Source of the DNA: Metellina segmentata
Lineage: Eukaryota > Arthropoda > Arachnida > Araneae > Tetragnathidae
Assembly: GCA_947359465.1 (NCBI GenBank)
Contig: OX375879.1
Span: 89,007,578-89,071,577, forward strand
Reading direction: 5' to 3'
DNA length: 64,000 nt
In this document: positions 29,401 through 44,400 of the stretch, in pieces
Numbering within the stretch: the first letter of the stretch is position 1
Layout of the letters: each line of letters starts with the position of its first letter
Translations under genes and position numbers: made by a program
Notes under the pieces: generated by a model
The model's input: the letters and a program-made list of their open reading frames with translations, nothing else
What the model was told of the DNA's origin: nothing
Databases searched by the model: none

Positions 29401-32400
29401 TATTCAATTGTTTTAATTTTGAGATTTTCCTTACACACACACACACACACACAAGACGATTAAACTTATTAAAACTTACATTTGTTCATGTTTCATGATA
29501 TTTTCTGTTTTTTTCGCACGGAATTGATTTACATATTTAAATTTTGTCTAATTTTTAATTGCAAATTGTGGCAAATGTGCAGGATAAAGAGATAAAAAAA
29601 GAATCCCTAATTGATATATTAGAACAGTATTTTTTACCCGATAACTTTTATTTTGTTTAATTTCGTTGTTTTTTTATGCTTTCTGCTTTAAATATTCATT
29701 ATTTAAATAAATTGGATTTCATTTTCATCACACGCGGCACAATGCGTATTCCATTTCAAGTGTCATGTTAGAATAAAGCAAATTTTAATTGAAATTTTGC
29801 TATTATTAAAAGAACGTTAAAGTTAGAAAAAATCCGCGAACTAGAACCTTCTGTAATAATACAAATTCTTTTTTCATAGTGGCCGAAAGTCAAGGTGGCT
29901 TATTTTAATGATTGAAGTTATATTAAAACAAATTATATCAGAAAGATTTATTTTAAATAACGATTTTTTAGAAGAAATGTTATCCAATCGATTTACCATT
30001 AAAAAAAATGCCAATAAGCTTTCTTTGCTTTGTCAGTAATGAGGGCATTCAATTTTAAAACATGTTATTTTATTATTCTACATGCCACCAAATTCTAATT
30101 CAAAAAACTTATTTGCTTTAAAAAACTTAGTGATGAATAAAACATCAAATTCATCTGTCATCCTACTTTTAAAGATGCGAAATTCGTAAATTTCATATGC
30201 CTGATGCAAAAGTGACACAAACCATGAGTGCGAAAGTAATCGCCAAAGATTTATTTTTATGAATTGATTTACGGCAACTTCACAGGAAGCGAACTTCAGA
30301 AAGGACATTTCTAATTCCTCCTCAAACACTCTCAAAACTCAATCTATAGTTAGCCAATTCAACTCGAGTGAGGTCATGCAATTTTGCTTGTTCTGAATAA
30401 AAAAGGTCCAGATGAAGGAAAAAGAGGACAAAATTATTTTAATTTCGTTTTTCTAAAAGTACTTGAATTGGTCTCTGGGAATTATTAGCACACATTTTAC
30501 TTATGATTTATTTTAATTCCAATAATTTAAAAATTGGAATCGTTCCTAAATGTTATCCAAACATTCAAGACATCAGATCACATAAAAACAAGCAAATCGA
30601 CTCTAAAAATCTTGATAATACCCTTTTCCACTTTATAATACAAAATTTGTAAGACACGCAGTAAAATTCTGTTATGTGCGTCTGAGAAACAAGAAAGAAG
30701 GACTGAAAACCTTAAAGTTTGCGTTGCGGGGTCTGCGTCTATACACGAGTATATGTGTATGTGTGAGGATATTTTCTTGGAACAGCGTGATCTTTAGCGC
30801 TGAATCGATTTTTAAAAACCCTGAAACTGTGCTAAGGAAAACTATTGTAGAAAACTATTGTAGGGTATTCATTTACTGAATATAAGAGAATTTTCTTTAT
30901 AACATTAAAAGAAGTAGTTTGTAGGACAAATATAAGAAGTTTCCACACCTAAAGGACAATATCACGAATAAATTATAAATACTCTCATGTCCGATGTTTA
31001 ATATAATACAAGAGTATTTATCATTGGATTTATTTTTATAGCCATGTCTGGTTCAAATGTATAAAATGAACATAAGTTCATTGCCAAATAATTCAATAGA
31101 ATAAATGGGTCCATCCAACATTCTGAGCTGCTATAGAACACAAATTATGGGACCTTAAAATATGAGGAGGCTCTATGATAGTTGAAACACAAGTAATTCG
31201 ATGAGAACTGAGATATTCAGCACATAAATTTTAACATGAACTACAGAATAGCAAAATTGTTTATTATTAAAAAGAAGAATCCAATTCAAGTTTTAAGATC
31301 CAGAGAAGTGGAACCGTACTTTATTCTCATTAAATCACATCTGAGAAGTTAATCTTTAAAGGTATCGCAAATAATTTAAATTATCTTTCATACCCACGAG
31401 GTCTTAAATCATTTTACCGTTGAATCATTTTGGGTTAGTCTAAAAGTAAAGCAAGAGTAAGAATAAACTGATCTTGAATGGTGAAGTGAAGCAAATGTTA
31501 CGCACTTTTGAAAGACATTCAAAGAAAGAAGCACCAAAAATTTGTTTTCTTTCCAAATTTCGAATATTTTGCTTTTTGAATTACCTACCCCATAACCGGT
31601 TCTTACAAAGATTTTTAAAACTTCGGTGATTTTTAGGACATTGGTCACTCACAACTATAAATCATTTTTAGTGTACAGAAATTCTTATTTAGAAAACGCA
31701 TTTTATCTATTGTAATTAATATCAATCTTATAGTAACTCAAATGATCAAATTATAGCACTATTTTTAGTTCTGATCAAAAACCAGTTTTTCTGAACTGAG
31801 AGAAATTTGTAAAATACATTTTCATAAATCACGACATATAACTACTAATCGGTGCCTTTTAAAGTGGGAACAATGACTTTAGTACCCAGTGGTCCCCGGG
31901 GCATGAGCTCTGCTACCGGGCGCGTCGGCAGGTGGCGGATAGCCGAATGTCCTGAGCCGAAACATACTCAGGATATCCCCGAATATTGAATAAGGGGGCG
32001 CGGACCAGCTCCCGTTAACCCAAAGTGTTATGCGACCCGTGCTGATGGGTGTATGGTACCGACGGTTAATTGGTGCCTTTCACGGAGCCTCCTAGAGTGC
32101 TTGGCGACCTGTAGGAGTAACTTGCCTTACCCTGGTATGCAGGCTCTTCCGGGCTGGACTGCATAATTCCTGCGGCATATACACCAATCTATGGAAAAAA
32201 TGAAAACTAAAACCAAACTACCGACTCCAAAGAGGAAGACACACAGTCCTTGATGGAGACCCAATCCTCAGTATCAGGCCCTGCAACCCCACAGACAGAC
32301 CTTGAAGGAGATCGAGATCTCCAAAAGATAGTCTTGGGGCTTGACAGGATCGATATACAGAGGAAAAAAATCTCTGGGGCTGCCAAAAAAAGGCTGACCA

Positions 32401-35400
32401 AAGAAAGGAAGTTAGCTGAGGGCACATGGGTAGAAAACAGACCCAAACCAAAAGCTAAAACCACTCCTTGGGGAAAGGAGTTACAGACCCCTATCAGGCC
32501 CTCTACCAAGAGGCCAAGGTCGGATGGTAGTACTCCTATCCAGACCAGAAACTGTCAGAAGAACAGCTGATGACCTTCCAACTAGACGCAATGTCTAAGA
32601 TTGAGGGCGTTCCTCCGGGAACAGGACCTCAATTCAAATATTGTCGTCTGGAAGGAGGAGCTATAATCATCCTCTGTGCCGACTCTAACAGCAGCCAATG
32701 GCTGACCAGAACTGTTAGAGAAATGTCACCATGGAACGGCCTGTCCCTCCTTGTTGACGAGGCACGTAAAATTGTTAAAACCACAAAATTTATAGCTAAG
32801 ATCCCAGCCATATATAACAAGTTCTCCGGTAAAGAGATTCTACAAAAAGTAGAAGCTCAGAACGGAGGACTAACTGCCACAATATGGGGAATCCTCAACC
32901 AAAAATCTGGTAATGAGGGTAGAACCATTGTGGTAAGTATCCCAGAACAAGACGCCAAGACCTTGATGGGTAGAGACTGTAAATTCTACATAGGCTTTAC
33001 CCAAGTGCAGGCTAGGGCTCTGGAAAAACCTGCTGCAGCTTCCACTGACAATGTCAATGAAGCTCCTGCAGACTAACCTGCAGCATAAACGACTTGCTAC
33101 TGCCAACCTCAGTGGGGTTTTCCGGACTGAGGGAATTCACATTGCCCTAATCCAAGAACCCTGGCTGTACAAAGAAGGCATCAGGGGATTAAAGGACAGT
33201 GAAGGTAAGTTAATTTATGATTTTGCAAGCTCCTCTCCAAGAGCTTGCTTACTTATTAACAACAACATCGATGCAATGCCGATCCATGAACTTTGTTCTA
33301 GGGATTTGGCAGTAGCAAAGATAACTCTTCATAATGGCGGGAGAACCAGAGAAATCTTGATAGGCTCTGGGTACCTGCCATATGAGGAAAAAGATCCTGT
33401 GAGTGCAGAGCTGAAGAGATTGTTGACAGCGTGTGCAGAACAGCAATCGGGATTGATTCTCGGTTGTGATTCGAATGCACACCACACAATCTGGGGCAGC
33501 TCTAACATCAATGACAGAGGTGAAGCTCTTTTAGACTTTGTACTTGAAAATAACCTAGATATCTTAAATGTAGGAAACAAACCGACCTTTATAACTAGTG
33601 TAAGAAAGGAAGTACTTGATATAACCTTAGCCAGCCCTGAACTAAGTAGTTATATTGACAATTGTGGCATGTTGATGAGAAGCCTTCAATGGCAGACCAT
33701 CAATTTATCCACTTCTCACTGAAATCTGAATATCACTGGGAGAAGACATTCAGAGATCCCAAAAGGACGAACTGGACCTCTTTTTACAATGAACTCCAGA
33801 ATTACCTGGAGGACTTCTCTCGGAAAATCTATGATACTTACGATCTAGAACTGTTCGCAGACGGCCTGCAGCAGGCAATCTATATTTCATATACAAATAA
33901 CTGTCCCCTGCTTCTAAGGAAAGGCAAACAACCAAACTCATGGTGGAACCAAGACCTTATGAGGCAGAGGAAGACAGTAAGAAAACTTTTCAGGAAAGCA
34001 AAGAAATCTGGCAAGTGGGAAGAATACAAGTGCCTACTTTCAGAATACAACAAAGCTGTTCGAATGGCCAAAAGGAATTCATGGAGGAAGTTCTGTGATT
34101 CGGTTGAAAGTACCGCTGAAGGCGCTAGACTCCACAAAATTCTTAAAAGAGATACACCAATATTGGTGGGGACCCTTAAGAATAATTCCGGTGGCTATAC
34201 CAAAACTGGCAGAGAAGTTATAGAGACTCTGGTCGAGACACACTTTCCAAACTCCAACTTGGTACCTAATGAGTTAAACCCTTCTCCCCTGGGATATCCA
34301 ATAAGGGTGAGAAGGGAAAACTGGATAGTTGCTAAGAAAATATTTTTACTGTTAAAGAAGTATTATGGGCTATCAACTCATTTGAACCATATAAAACTCC
34401 AGGACCAGATGGGATAATACCGATTACGCTTCAGAAATCGGCCGATCTCATCTCACGGGTCTTGTGTAAAATGTTCAGAGGTAGTCTAGCTCTTGAATAT
34501 ATCCCCAGACCATGGAGAAAGGCAAGGGTAGTCTTTCTGCCCAAACCTGGAAAAAGCCAATATGACCAGGCTAAGAACTTTCGTCCTATCAGTCTATCAT
34601 CTTTCATACTTAAGTGTATGGAAAAAATAATTGATAGACACATTAGGGATGTAATGAGGAGTACCAGACCTCTTCACAAAAACCAATTTGCCTATCAACC
34701 GGGTAAATCTACAGAGGTGGCTTTGCAACACCTGGTTGTAAAGATTGAGAAGACCCTGGAGTGCAAGGAAATGGCTTTGGCAGCTTTTCTTGATATTGAG
34801 GGTGCTTTCGATAATACCTCTTTTAACTCAATCGCTGCTGCTGCTGCTAGCAGAGCTATTGAACCACAAGTCTGCAAATGGATAAACTCCTTGTTAGCAG
34901 ACAGAGTTATTACAACCGAGTTGTTTGGGGCAACACTTCAGGCTAGACCCACTAGAGGCTGCCCTCAGGGAGGAGTTCTCTCCCCTCTGTTGTGGAATCT
35001 GGTGGTTGATGACCTAATTGCAGACCTCAATCAAAGCGGCATTTATGCCCAGGGATATGCAGATGACATTGTCGTCTACATATCAGGCATGGATGAGAAA
35101 ACGGTGATAAATATCATGCAGGGGACCCTGAACAGAATCGCAAGATGGTGCTGTGAAAAGAATTTGAGAGTAAATCCTCAAAAGACTACTCTTGTCCCAT
35201 TTACACGAAGAAGAACCTGCATTGACAAAAGTGATATACCTACCCTACTAGGGGAAAAAGTAAATATGCTGAGCGAGGTTAAATATCTGGGAGTTATACT
35301 GGACACTAAATTAACCTGGAATCAGCATTTGAAAAGTAAAATTAAACAAGCAAAAGTTGGACTTCTACGATGTAGAAGAGTTCTTGGTAAATCATGGGGT

Positions 35401-38400
35401 CTAAGGCCAAGGATGACCTATTGGCTATACACTATGGCTATTAGACCCATTGTGACCTATGCGGCTGTGGTCTGGTGGAAAAAGACGGAACAATTGACTG
35501 TTAAGACTAAGCTAGACAGTCTTCAAAGAGCTGCCTGCCTGAGTATAACAGGTGCTATGTCCTCCACTCCCACCAGAGCCATGGAAATTATTCTATCTGT
35601 CGTCCCACTTGATATCTTTATCAGCGGTGCTGCCAGAAGAAGTTCCTACAGACTGGAAAACGCTGGACTGTGGATGGATTTTGCCAGCCAAAAGTCCCAC
35701 ACCAGTATTAACCAAAAATTCTTTGACCCTATACTTTTGATGCCCTCTGACATCATGGAGACAAGATTCCTCTTTCAAAGACCCTTTGAGGTACTTATTG
35801 ACCTAAGAGAGGAATGGAAAGAGGAAAACTACAAGCTCACAAATGGAGACATTGTGTGGTACACAGATGGCTCCAGACTAAACGAAAAGGCAGGTGCTGG
35901 AATCTGTGGGGTCAGACCTAAGGCAAGGATTTCCCGAAAATTAGGAAAACATGCCACAGTATTTCAAGCGGAACTGCTTGCTATCATCTACTGTCTACAA
36001 GAATGTTCTAGAAGATCCTACTCAAATAGGAAAATCTACATATTCAGTGACAGTCAAGCAGCCTTAAAGGCAATAAACTCATTCCAAATAAGCTCCAAAC
36101 TTGTTTGGGAATGTAGGAACCTTCTACTTAACTTGGGGACCCATAATAGGATCTTTCTTACTTGGGTACCAGGGCATACTGGTGTAGAAGGAAACGAAAA
36201 TACAGATAAGTTAGCCAAACTGGGGACTGCAGACCTACCTTTAAGCCCTGAGCCTTTTTGCGGGATCTCTAAGACTACCGCAAAAAGGGTGATAGGAGAA
36301 AGAATGCTTAATGAAACTACAAAAAAGTGGAAGCAAACCACCGATCAAAAACATGCAAGGCTTATGATTCAAGAACCTTCTATGAAAACATCATCTCAGA
36401 TCCTTCGTCTTAGCAGGGGTAAGATGAGGGTGATAGTTGAATTTCTCTACGGGCCACTATCACCTAAGAAAACACCTTCATAGGATGGGAATCTTTAAAG
36501 AAGAACCTCTATGCAGAAAATGCAATATGGCGGAGGAAACTGCCCACCACATACGTTTTGAATGCGAAGCCCTGCTTCACATAAGGCACTCAAGTCTAGG
36601 TCTTGGAACAGAACTTGATACAATTCACGAAGAACCTGTCAAAAGCCTTTTGGCCTTTCTCAAGGAATCTGGATTTCTCTGACAGGAGTATCGAAAAACA
36701 ATGGGGTTTGATGCAATATTCCCTAGTGGAATCAGCACCTAGGGCTGACCTGACCTCCCCACTCTATATGACTATGACTATGACTATGACCCAGTGGTCA
36801 GTGGTGGATCATATACTACTCGCGTTTTTAAGGTATATTATTGCAGGAGGGTTCACAACGGAAACATATTATTTGTGAAATATATTTATTGAAACATTTT
36901 TCTCAAAATAAAAAATTCTTCAGTGCTAAAATTTTCCTTTCCTGAAAATTTTTCCAATGATTTAAAACTGTTCAAGCAACTTCGCATTTATTTCGTGCCC
37001 ATAAAACATGGGTGCAAGACAAGGATTTGCGTTGCGTTGCTACTACGAAGAATCCCATCCCTGAGGATAACCAGATATTACGAAGTGGAACTTAAGGCCA
37101 TCCAGTGTTTGTACCTTTCATCAGAAGGGGGTAGAAATAAAAAGTTCCAATGATCAAAAGATTTTTACTACATTCATGTTGTCCAAATTTCCAATAGAAT
37201 CTTCCATGTAAATTACAATGGGGCAAGGATCCTTCAATGCGAAAACGCCCTTCAAAATGGATCATATGGTCATTTTGCAACCAATCGCAATGACAGTTGT
37301 AAATAGTTGTCACTGCTAATATGCCTAAAGCGTTATTTGATTCAAATGCTTCAGGGTCTGGGGGCTCGTTTAGCAGCCGATTTATTAAGATATTTTATCC
37401 GTTATTATAATTTTAATCATATTTTTTTAATTGCACTGTATTTATATATTTGTAGGTGGTTTTGCGCTACTCAAGAAATACCTTTGAGAGTTTTATAACG
37501 CCGTTTATAATTGTCGATAACACTCTGGTGTTTTCCCTATACTATAGGATTTGCTGACCAGCTTTTTGATAAAATTATTAAATGCTCTCCCATACAAAAG
37601 GGTTGTGTCTGATGTCGATTGTAATAAAGTGGTAATCGTTATGTAGAGTTAAATGGAATAGTTTATTCCATTGTCCATTGCTCGGTATCAGGCCCTTGTA
37701 AATGACTCCATTTTCTCTAAACATTTATCCCGTTGGGTTGGCGTGGAAGTTTGGAGAGTGGGGTGCCAGCTCAGGTGTTGCTTTGTCATCTGACCGTGGT
37801 TCAAAATTACGAGGTGTTGTCCTCGAATCTTTCCCTCAAGGAACTGATTCTGGACCGTCGTAAATAGCCCGTTGTGTAGCTCTAGTACGACGTTAACTAA
37901 AATTACCATTACCTAAACATTTATCCAATAAAATAGAAATGTGTGGCGTGACGCTCAAAATGTTTTAAACTGATACTCTTGAAGGTATTATTTTTTCACT
38001 AAAAAAGTTATAATGTTTACTTTTCAGCCTGCAGTGCACTCAGACCATTTATAAGTGAGATAATAAATTTGTAGCTTTCGTAGGAAAAACAATCGGTCGA
38101 TTGCAATCTTTAAAGTAATCAAATTATGCAAAATTAATGAAACAAATTAAAAAAATTTTATTTCATTAAATAAAAATCTAAACCTATTAAACAAAAATCC
38201 TAGAATACAATAAATAATCACAAAAAGGTAACATTTAGTAACTATATGCTCATTAATAATAATTATTAAAGTATAAATTAAAATAATTTTGAATTAAAGG
38301 AAAAATTATTAACATTAGTCTTATCAAAATTGAAAATTACAATTTTGGTCCAAATATGTTAAGAGTTGTTATCTTACAGATATTTTAGGGCCTCTTAGGG

Positions 38401-41400
38401 ATTAACCGAATCAGGTCCGGCAAATTCTGAGGTCGACAGTGATGCAGAGAAAGCAAAGCTCACCGAACACCCCAACAGAACATGTAATAAAAGTATCGGT
38501 GGGGTCAGATGGGGTAATCGTAAACACGCGATACATGCGTCCTCGTAGGAATCCGAGAAACTAAAAAGTTGTGGAATCTGAAAGGTGGTAACCCTGAGGG
38601 TGCAAAATGACACTACCGCGTTTCTCTGAACCACAGCTGATACAAATATGTTTAGTTGAAAAAATTGTGGTTGAAACGTTAGGGTTTTAAATTTATTGTA
38701 TTCTGCATTTTCTGCTGGGGCCCCGCCATAGTCTATTGTAAGTTAAGTTGTTCCAATTCTTTATTAGTGTCAGTAATGTTTCTAACAGAAAATCAATGAC
38801 TTTTGCTTCTGGGAACTCTAATGCACCTACAGTTGGATGTTTACGATTACCCCCTATTTTTTAAGGAACGAGATAATTGTAAACAGAATTTTACCAATAA
38901 TTTCGTTCAATTTAGATGGAAACCCAATATGTTTTTCTACGTCATTTTATATTTAATCGTATTTAGTATGTCTGAATTGCGTTTTATTGCATTTTTCGAG
39001 TTCTGAAGAGAGATTTACTTTCAGCAAGTATAGATAAAATAGGTGGGATTTAATGCGCTAAAAACCCGGAAGAGAATTTGTCAGGAGTCAGTGGAGAAAG
39101 AAGTTGTAAATGACATCAACAATCCACCCTTACCTCACAAATTTGATGAGTATTGTCCATATACACTACCCTATAATATTGGACCGGACAGCAAGATGTG
39201 ATGATATAAGGAAAATAATAAATGCTTTAACAGGGGGATGGTCCCCCACTTGCTACAATTACACAAGCTACAAAACAAATGCTGAAGTGAATGAAAATGA
39301 GAATTCGAAGCTGAAATATTGCATAACATCTTGAAAGAGCCCTGTGATGAAATCAGAAACTCGTCTTAAACACCACACATATGGTGAAGTTCTTATAACT
39401 GACCAAGTTCTGTCACGCCTGAAGGAGGCGAAAGAGAAAAAGAACCAACGGAATCAGAGTGAGAAGAAATTGAAACAGTCAGGAGTATGCAAGAAACCAA
39501 GAAAGAAGCAAATGGAATGGAAAGCAGGAGATCTCGAGGGCAACGATGATGTTGAACTATTGGAAGAATTATTGACTGACATTGAAGACGATGAAGAGTT
39601 TGAAAATCTCCAAACATTCAAACAAAATATAAAAAAGACATGCGTGTAGGGGGAGGTTGCATATTTGGAGCCATCCGTGGAAGACATTGAAACGACTACG
39701 TTTCCGTTTGTAGATGTTGAGGGGGAAAAGGGGAAAAAAAACTTTTTCGTATGTGTGCATAGTGGATGCCGTTTCAAAAGAGGAGTTTGAGGCCAACGAC
39801 CTCAAAAGCATTGATGATGCGTACACTAAATTCGTTCTTGGGGAAAAAGACAAATTCTGTGTTACCATTGACATGTCAAAGCAATTGTACCTTTTCCAAC
39901 CTGTTACAATGAAGGCCGTAAAGAAATTTTCTAAATTGAAGGCACTGTGAACGTGCAAGAAATGTAATGCTCTTCTCCCCCCCCTACCCCCCCCCCCCAG
40001 ATTGTATTTTTAAATACTTAACTTTTTTTTAATTTTCAAATATGTAATTTTCTGTTTTTTACACAAAATATATACTTTGTTCAGTAAATGGTTTAATTAT
40101 TTATTCTTTGGTATTCCTGGAAGTTCAACACGTGATAAATGCAACGTTCAAGTGTCTTGCAATATGGAAGTATGGGGAAAATGTATACATCAAATCGGCT
40201 CATTGTAAACATGTTATTAGAAGAGTCAAAGTACCATTGGAGTTCTTTCTACTGCCAGGACTACTGCTCGTTCTGTCACTAGTTCAATATTCAATAGCAG
40301 GAGGAAATTACGAGTACCCCTACTTTCAGGGGTGATTGTAAACACGTGGGGTAGTTGTAAACAGCCGAGTGCGGTGCGAAATTTCTTTTCTGGAATAATC
40401 TTCGTAACAAAGAAATATCAAAGTAGAATAGTGACAAGTTAGTTTAGTAGGGTAAACAATGTTTTATTACTTCATAAAGAGTTTGAAAATATGAATTGAA
40501 ATTTGAAACATACAAATTTTGTTTACAAATACCCCGCCTGACCCTATCCGATTTGTGGAGTTCAATACCGGCTGCATTTGTCAATGATTGCGACCAAATC
40601 GCCTAAGCATGAAACCTATTTGGCTGAATTGAATCACCAGTGCCATCACCTGGACCGGAGCTGGTTTTGCTAGATGTGTGTGAAAAATCCTTAAGGAGAA
40701 TTCCATGCATGCAGAACTTGTATGTCTTACGTTAAGTGAGACTGTACGATAGATAATTTTTAGCATGATATATTAAATTCTACTATTGTACATATCTGTT
40801 CTTTCGTGCATACCTTATATAAAATATGTATTTTTTAAATAATATGTATTTTTTTAAATACATATACGCTGAGGTAGACAATATGAGCAGCTGTCAGAGT
40901 TCGAGAGGGGAAGAATCATCGGGATGATGGAAGCTGGGTGGTCAGCTCGGCGAGTAGCTCGTCAAGTAGGCCGTTCTGATTTTACTGTGAGGAGGTGTTG
41001 GGACCAGTGGACAGAAGAGACATATTTACACTGCGACCAGGCTCAGGACGCCCTCGACAGACCAGTCGTCGAGAAGACCGTCACATCATACGAAACGCAC
41101 GCGTAAAGCCAACTGCCACATTGGCCACGATCCAGACACAGACAGCAACTTCACTACGGGCCCCTGTGTCTTTCTGAACAATCGCAAGGAGCCTGGCTGA
41201 AGGGGACATCTGGTATCGCGGCGCCCATTACGTGTGCTGCCAATGACACCCACCCACCGACGTCTCCGTTTGGAGTGGTGTCGCGCACGACGGGATTGGA
41301 CTGCAACGGAATGGAACCAGGTCGCCTTCAGCGACGAATCTAGATGCATTTAAGCAGTGATGACAGTCTTGTTCGTGTGTGGAGGTCCCGTGGTGAATGC

Positions 41401-44400
41401 CTCAATCCTGCCTTCGCTTTACAGCGACACACCGCTCCCACAGCTGATGTAATGGTATGGGGTGCCATTGCTTACGATACACGGTCACCCCTAATATTAA
41501 TCCATAGCACAATGACAGCCCAGCGGTACGTCCATGACATCCTTCAGCCACATTTGAACCACTCATGGCAGGGCTCCCAGGAGCCATTTTTCAACAAGAC
41601 AATGCTCGGCCACACATAGCAAGGATGTCACAAGTCTGCCTCCGCCACATTACCACCCTTCCCTGGACTGCTCGTTCCCCAGATTTGTCACCAATCGTGC
41701 ATATCTGGGATTATTTGGGACGGCAAGTTGGACACCCTACGAGTTTGATCGAACTAGAAGCGCGTTTACAGCAACTGTGGAACGAGATGTCTCAGGACAT
41801 CATACGGAACTTGTATGCCTTAATACCGCTCGTATCGCATCGTGCATTCGCGCTAGAGGGGGTCCAACAGAGTACTAAAACTTCCGTTCATTTGTACTTT
41901 TTTCTGCAATAAATGATCCTTTTTCTTTGATTTTCTAATCACTTACTTATATCAGAGTAGTACTTACATGTATAAAATTTCGTTTCATTTTGACGACTTT
42001 TTCTTGGTGCGCAATTTTTATTGCAATGAGTGTAACATCAATCTATTTGGAGAGCACTGTCATCATTGTTAAATTTTGTATTTCACATTGATAATCTATA
42101 ATTAAGGTAAATATAAAATTTAAAAGTACTCACATTCGCCAGATGATGTTGTTACACGACCGGAAACGCCACAGCATAAATCTATATAAAAATTATAATC
42201 TATTGAGCCATAAATTTTTAAATAAATACGATTTTTAAAAAATAAGGATGTAATACCTGATGTAGAATATAACACTAAATAATTATTAAAATTATCTGAT
42301 TGAAGGAGTAATAATTTTATTTCAGATTATAATTGCTTTCTTGTAACTATAGTATAAATTGTCAAAATCAAAGCAAAATTATTTCAAGAAATTTATTAAT
42401 TATTTGTCTACTAATGGCGATTGCCAAAATTTCAAGTGTATGGGAACCATATTGATAGTGAAAAAGTTTAGTTTATGATGTTAGTTAACATACTTCACAC
42501 AGCGCTTTGGGTGAAATATTGGCTAAAAATCAATTATTCTTTATAATGCGCATATTTCAAATTTAGAGAACCTAAAGTTCGAAAAAATATTGCCGAGTAC
42601 CTCAAATGGAAAGTTGTCACATTTATCTACCATGTTAATTTTTGCCAGCATTAAAATCGATGTAAATAAAAATTGAATATTTCCTTGTAAATAGTATATT
42701 TGGGCCCCATATCTCATGTTATTTAGCTGTTTGAGATAATTTTGAATAAAATCATCAGTGTTTTCCCTATTTATTGTCTGATTGTCTAAATGTCTGTGTC
42801 CACACTGCGTCCCGATGGTCCAGTGGTTGGATATATTTTCATTACATTTTGTATGATTTGAGTTCTTCCAATAACTTACTGACTGAATTTCATATAGTCT
42901 AGGTACGCATTCCCATTTTATGTCTCTTTATATACCTGTACGTTTGTACAAATATCACATAATATTAGTTTATTTCAATATAATTTCACAAAATGTCAAA
43001 ATTTTTATTTACTTTAACTTAGTAGATACATTATTTAAACGCTTCTTGTACTACCATTTTTAGGCACATTTTAGGCTAAAGCATCTGAATACCCATAGAA
43101 ATTACCATACTTGAATTCACCTGAACTTGATACTTTTGAAAACGATGCATAAGTAACGTTGCAATCGCTGTTGAAACCCAGATTATTTTAACAGTACTGT
43201 GCAGTATTTTTCCCCAGAAGTAAACATTAAATTCTTTTTTGGATTAAACTTACTTTGCTTTGCAAAATCGAAATTGGGACAAATGAAATAAAGGTAACAA
43301 ATATTTAATTTTGCAGTAATTTTTTTTACATCGTAATTATTCTTCTAGATTTGATACATTATGATCATTTATCTCAACATATACTATATTACATAGCTAA
43401 GTTTCATTTCGATTGAACACTGGTTTCGGGGTGTTTCGATTATGTTTTGACACATAGTGCATTTGCTATTGCTGCTAGAATAAAAAATAAAAGTATGTAA
43501 TCAATATTTATTTTATACTTTGCAAACAGTGGTAAAGTTATAAAAAAGAGCATACATACATATAAAAAATTAGGATATATGTTTGCGACATATATCGTTC
43601 TGCACAGGAAGTAAATTCAAGTAAAATTGTATAGGCATATTAATAACTAGAGCTAAACCTTTAAGACAAATTTAGATAAAAAGTGATGATTTGTGACATA
43701 AAAGCCTCTTCTTAAAAAAATTTTCTTATTATCTGTATGATACACAGAATATGTATTTTAGTTATTTCTATTTTTTAAATATGTTTACATGTATATGTAT
43801 ATAACATTGAAGTAATAGACATAAAATTTTGTTCAAAGAAATGGTAATGTGGTAATGTAATAAGCTAGTCATTAGCATTTGTTACTAGTCCCCTTGGTCA
43901 CAAGGTATTACCTGGACCAAGTCCAAAAAACCACGACTAACAAGTCTCACAGCGACCAACTCTTGATTATCCATGAGCTATACAACATAGACACCGATAC
44001 AATCTGAAATATGAGAAGGAATTGCTGAGATTGATAAGCATGGACAAGTTAGAAAGTTCTTAATACCTCTCACTAAGTCATTTCTCTTATGTGTTCACTT
44101 AAAAGTCGTGCCGGAGAAGTCTGGTGTAGTCTTGAACCCTTAAAAAGTAGTCACAATCAGGACGCTTTTCGGGATATCAAGAATGTTGGGTGGGCCTAAT
44201 CATATTTATAGCTTTTTTTATTTGTACACGAAGTAAAATTCCGCTGTGGAAATAACTTTGTTTGGATGATCAGCACACAACCCTGCTTTGCCAGCATATC
44301 AGCTGTCTCATTGCCAACTGTATCGACGTTTGATAGTATCCACTACAAGCAAATGTAGCCCTTGTGCACCAATTGAAACAAGAGTAGAAAAATATCTCAG

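Larger units (their letters stand above)
31895..36788 (+). mobile_element. Full-length LOA-clade non-LTR retrotransposon (4.9 kb)
   Basis: An 11-bp direct repeat ACCCAGTGGTC occurs at 31884-31894 and again at 36789-36799, a target-site duplication marking both ends. In order the element has a GC-rich 5' UTR (31895-32190), ORF1, ORF2 (endonuclease, reverse transcriptase, RNase H, zinc knuckle) and a 3' end of four TATGAC units (36767-36790) in place of poly(A). RNase H plus a short-repeat tail fits the LOA/I group, and the RNase H closely resembles Lian-type elements I remember. The strand is opposite to the host gene, in intron 5. Both ORFs contain frameshifts, so it cannot retrotranspose by itself. 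Confidence 0.85.
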
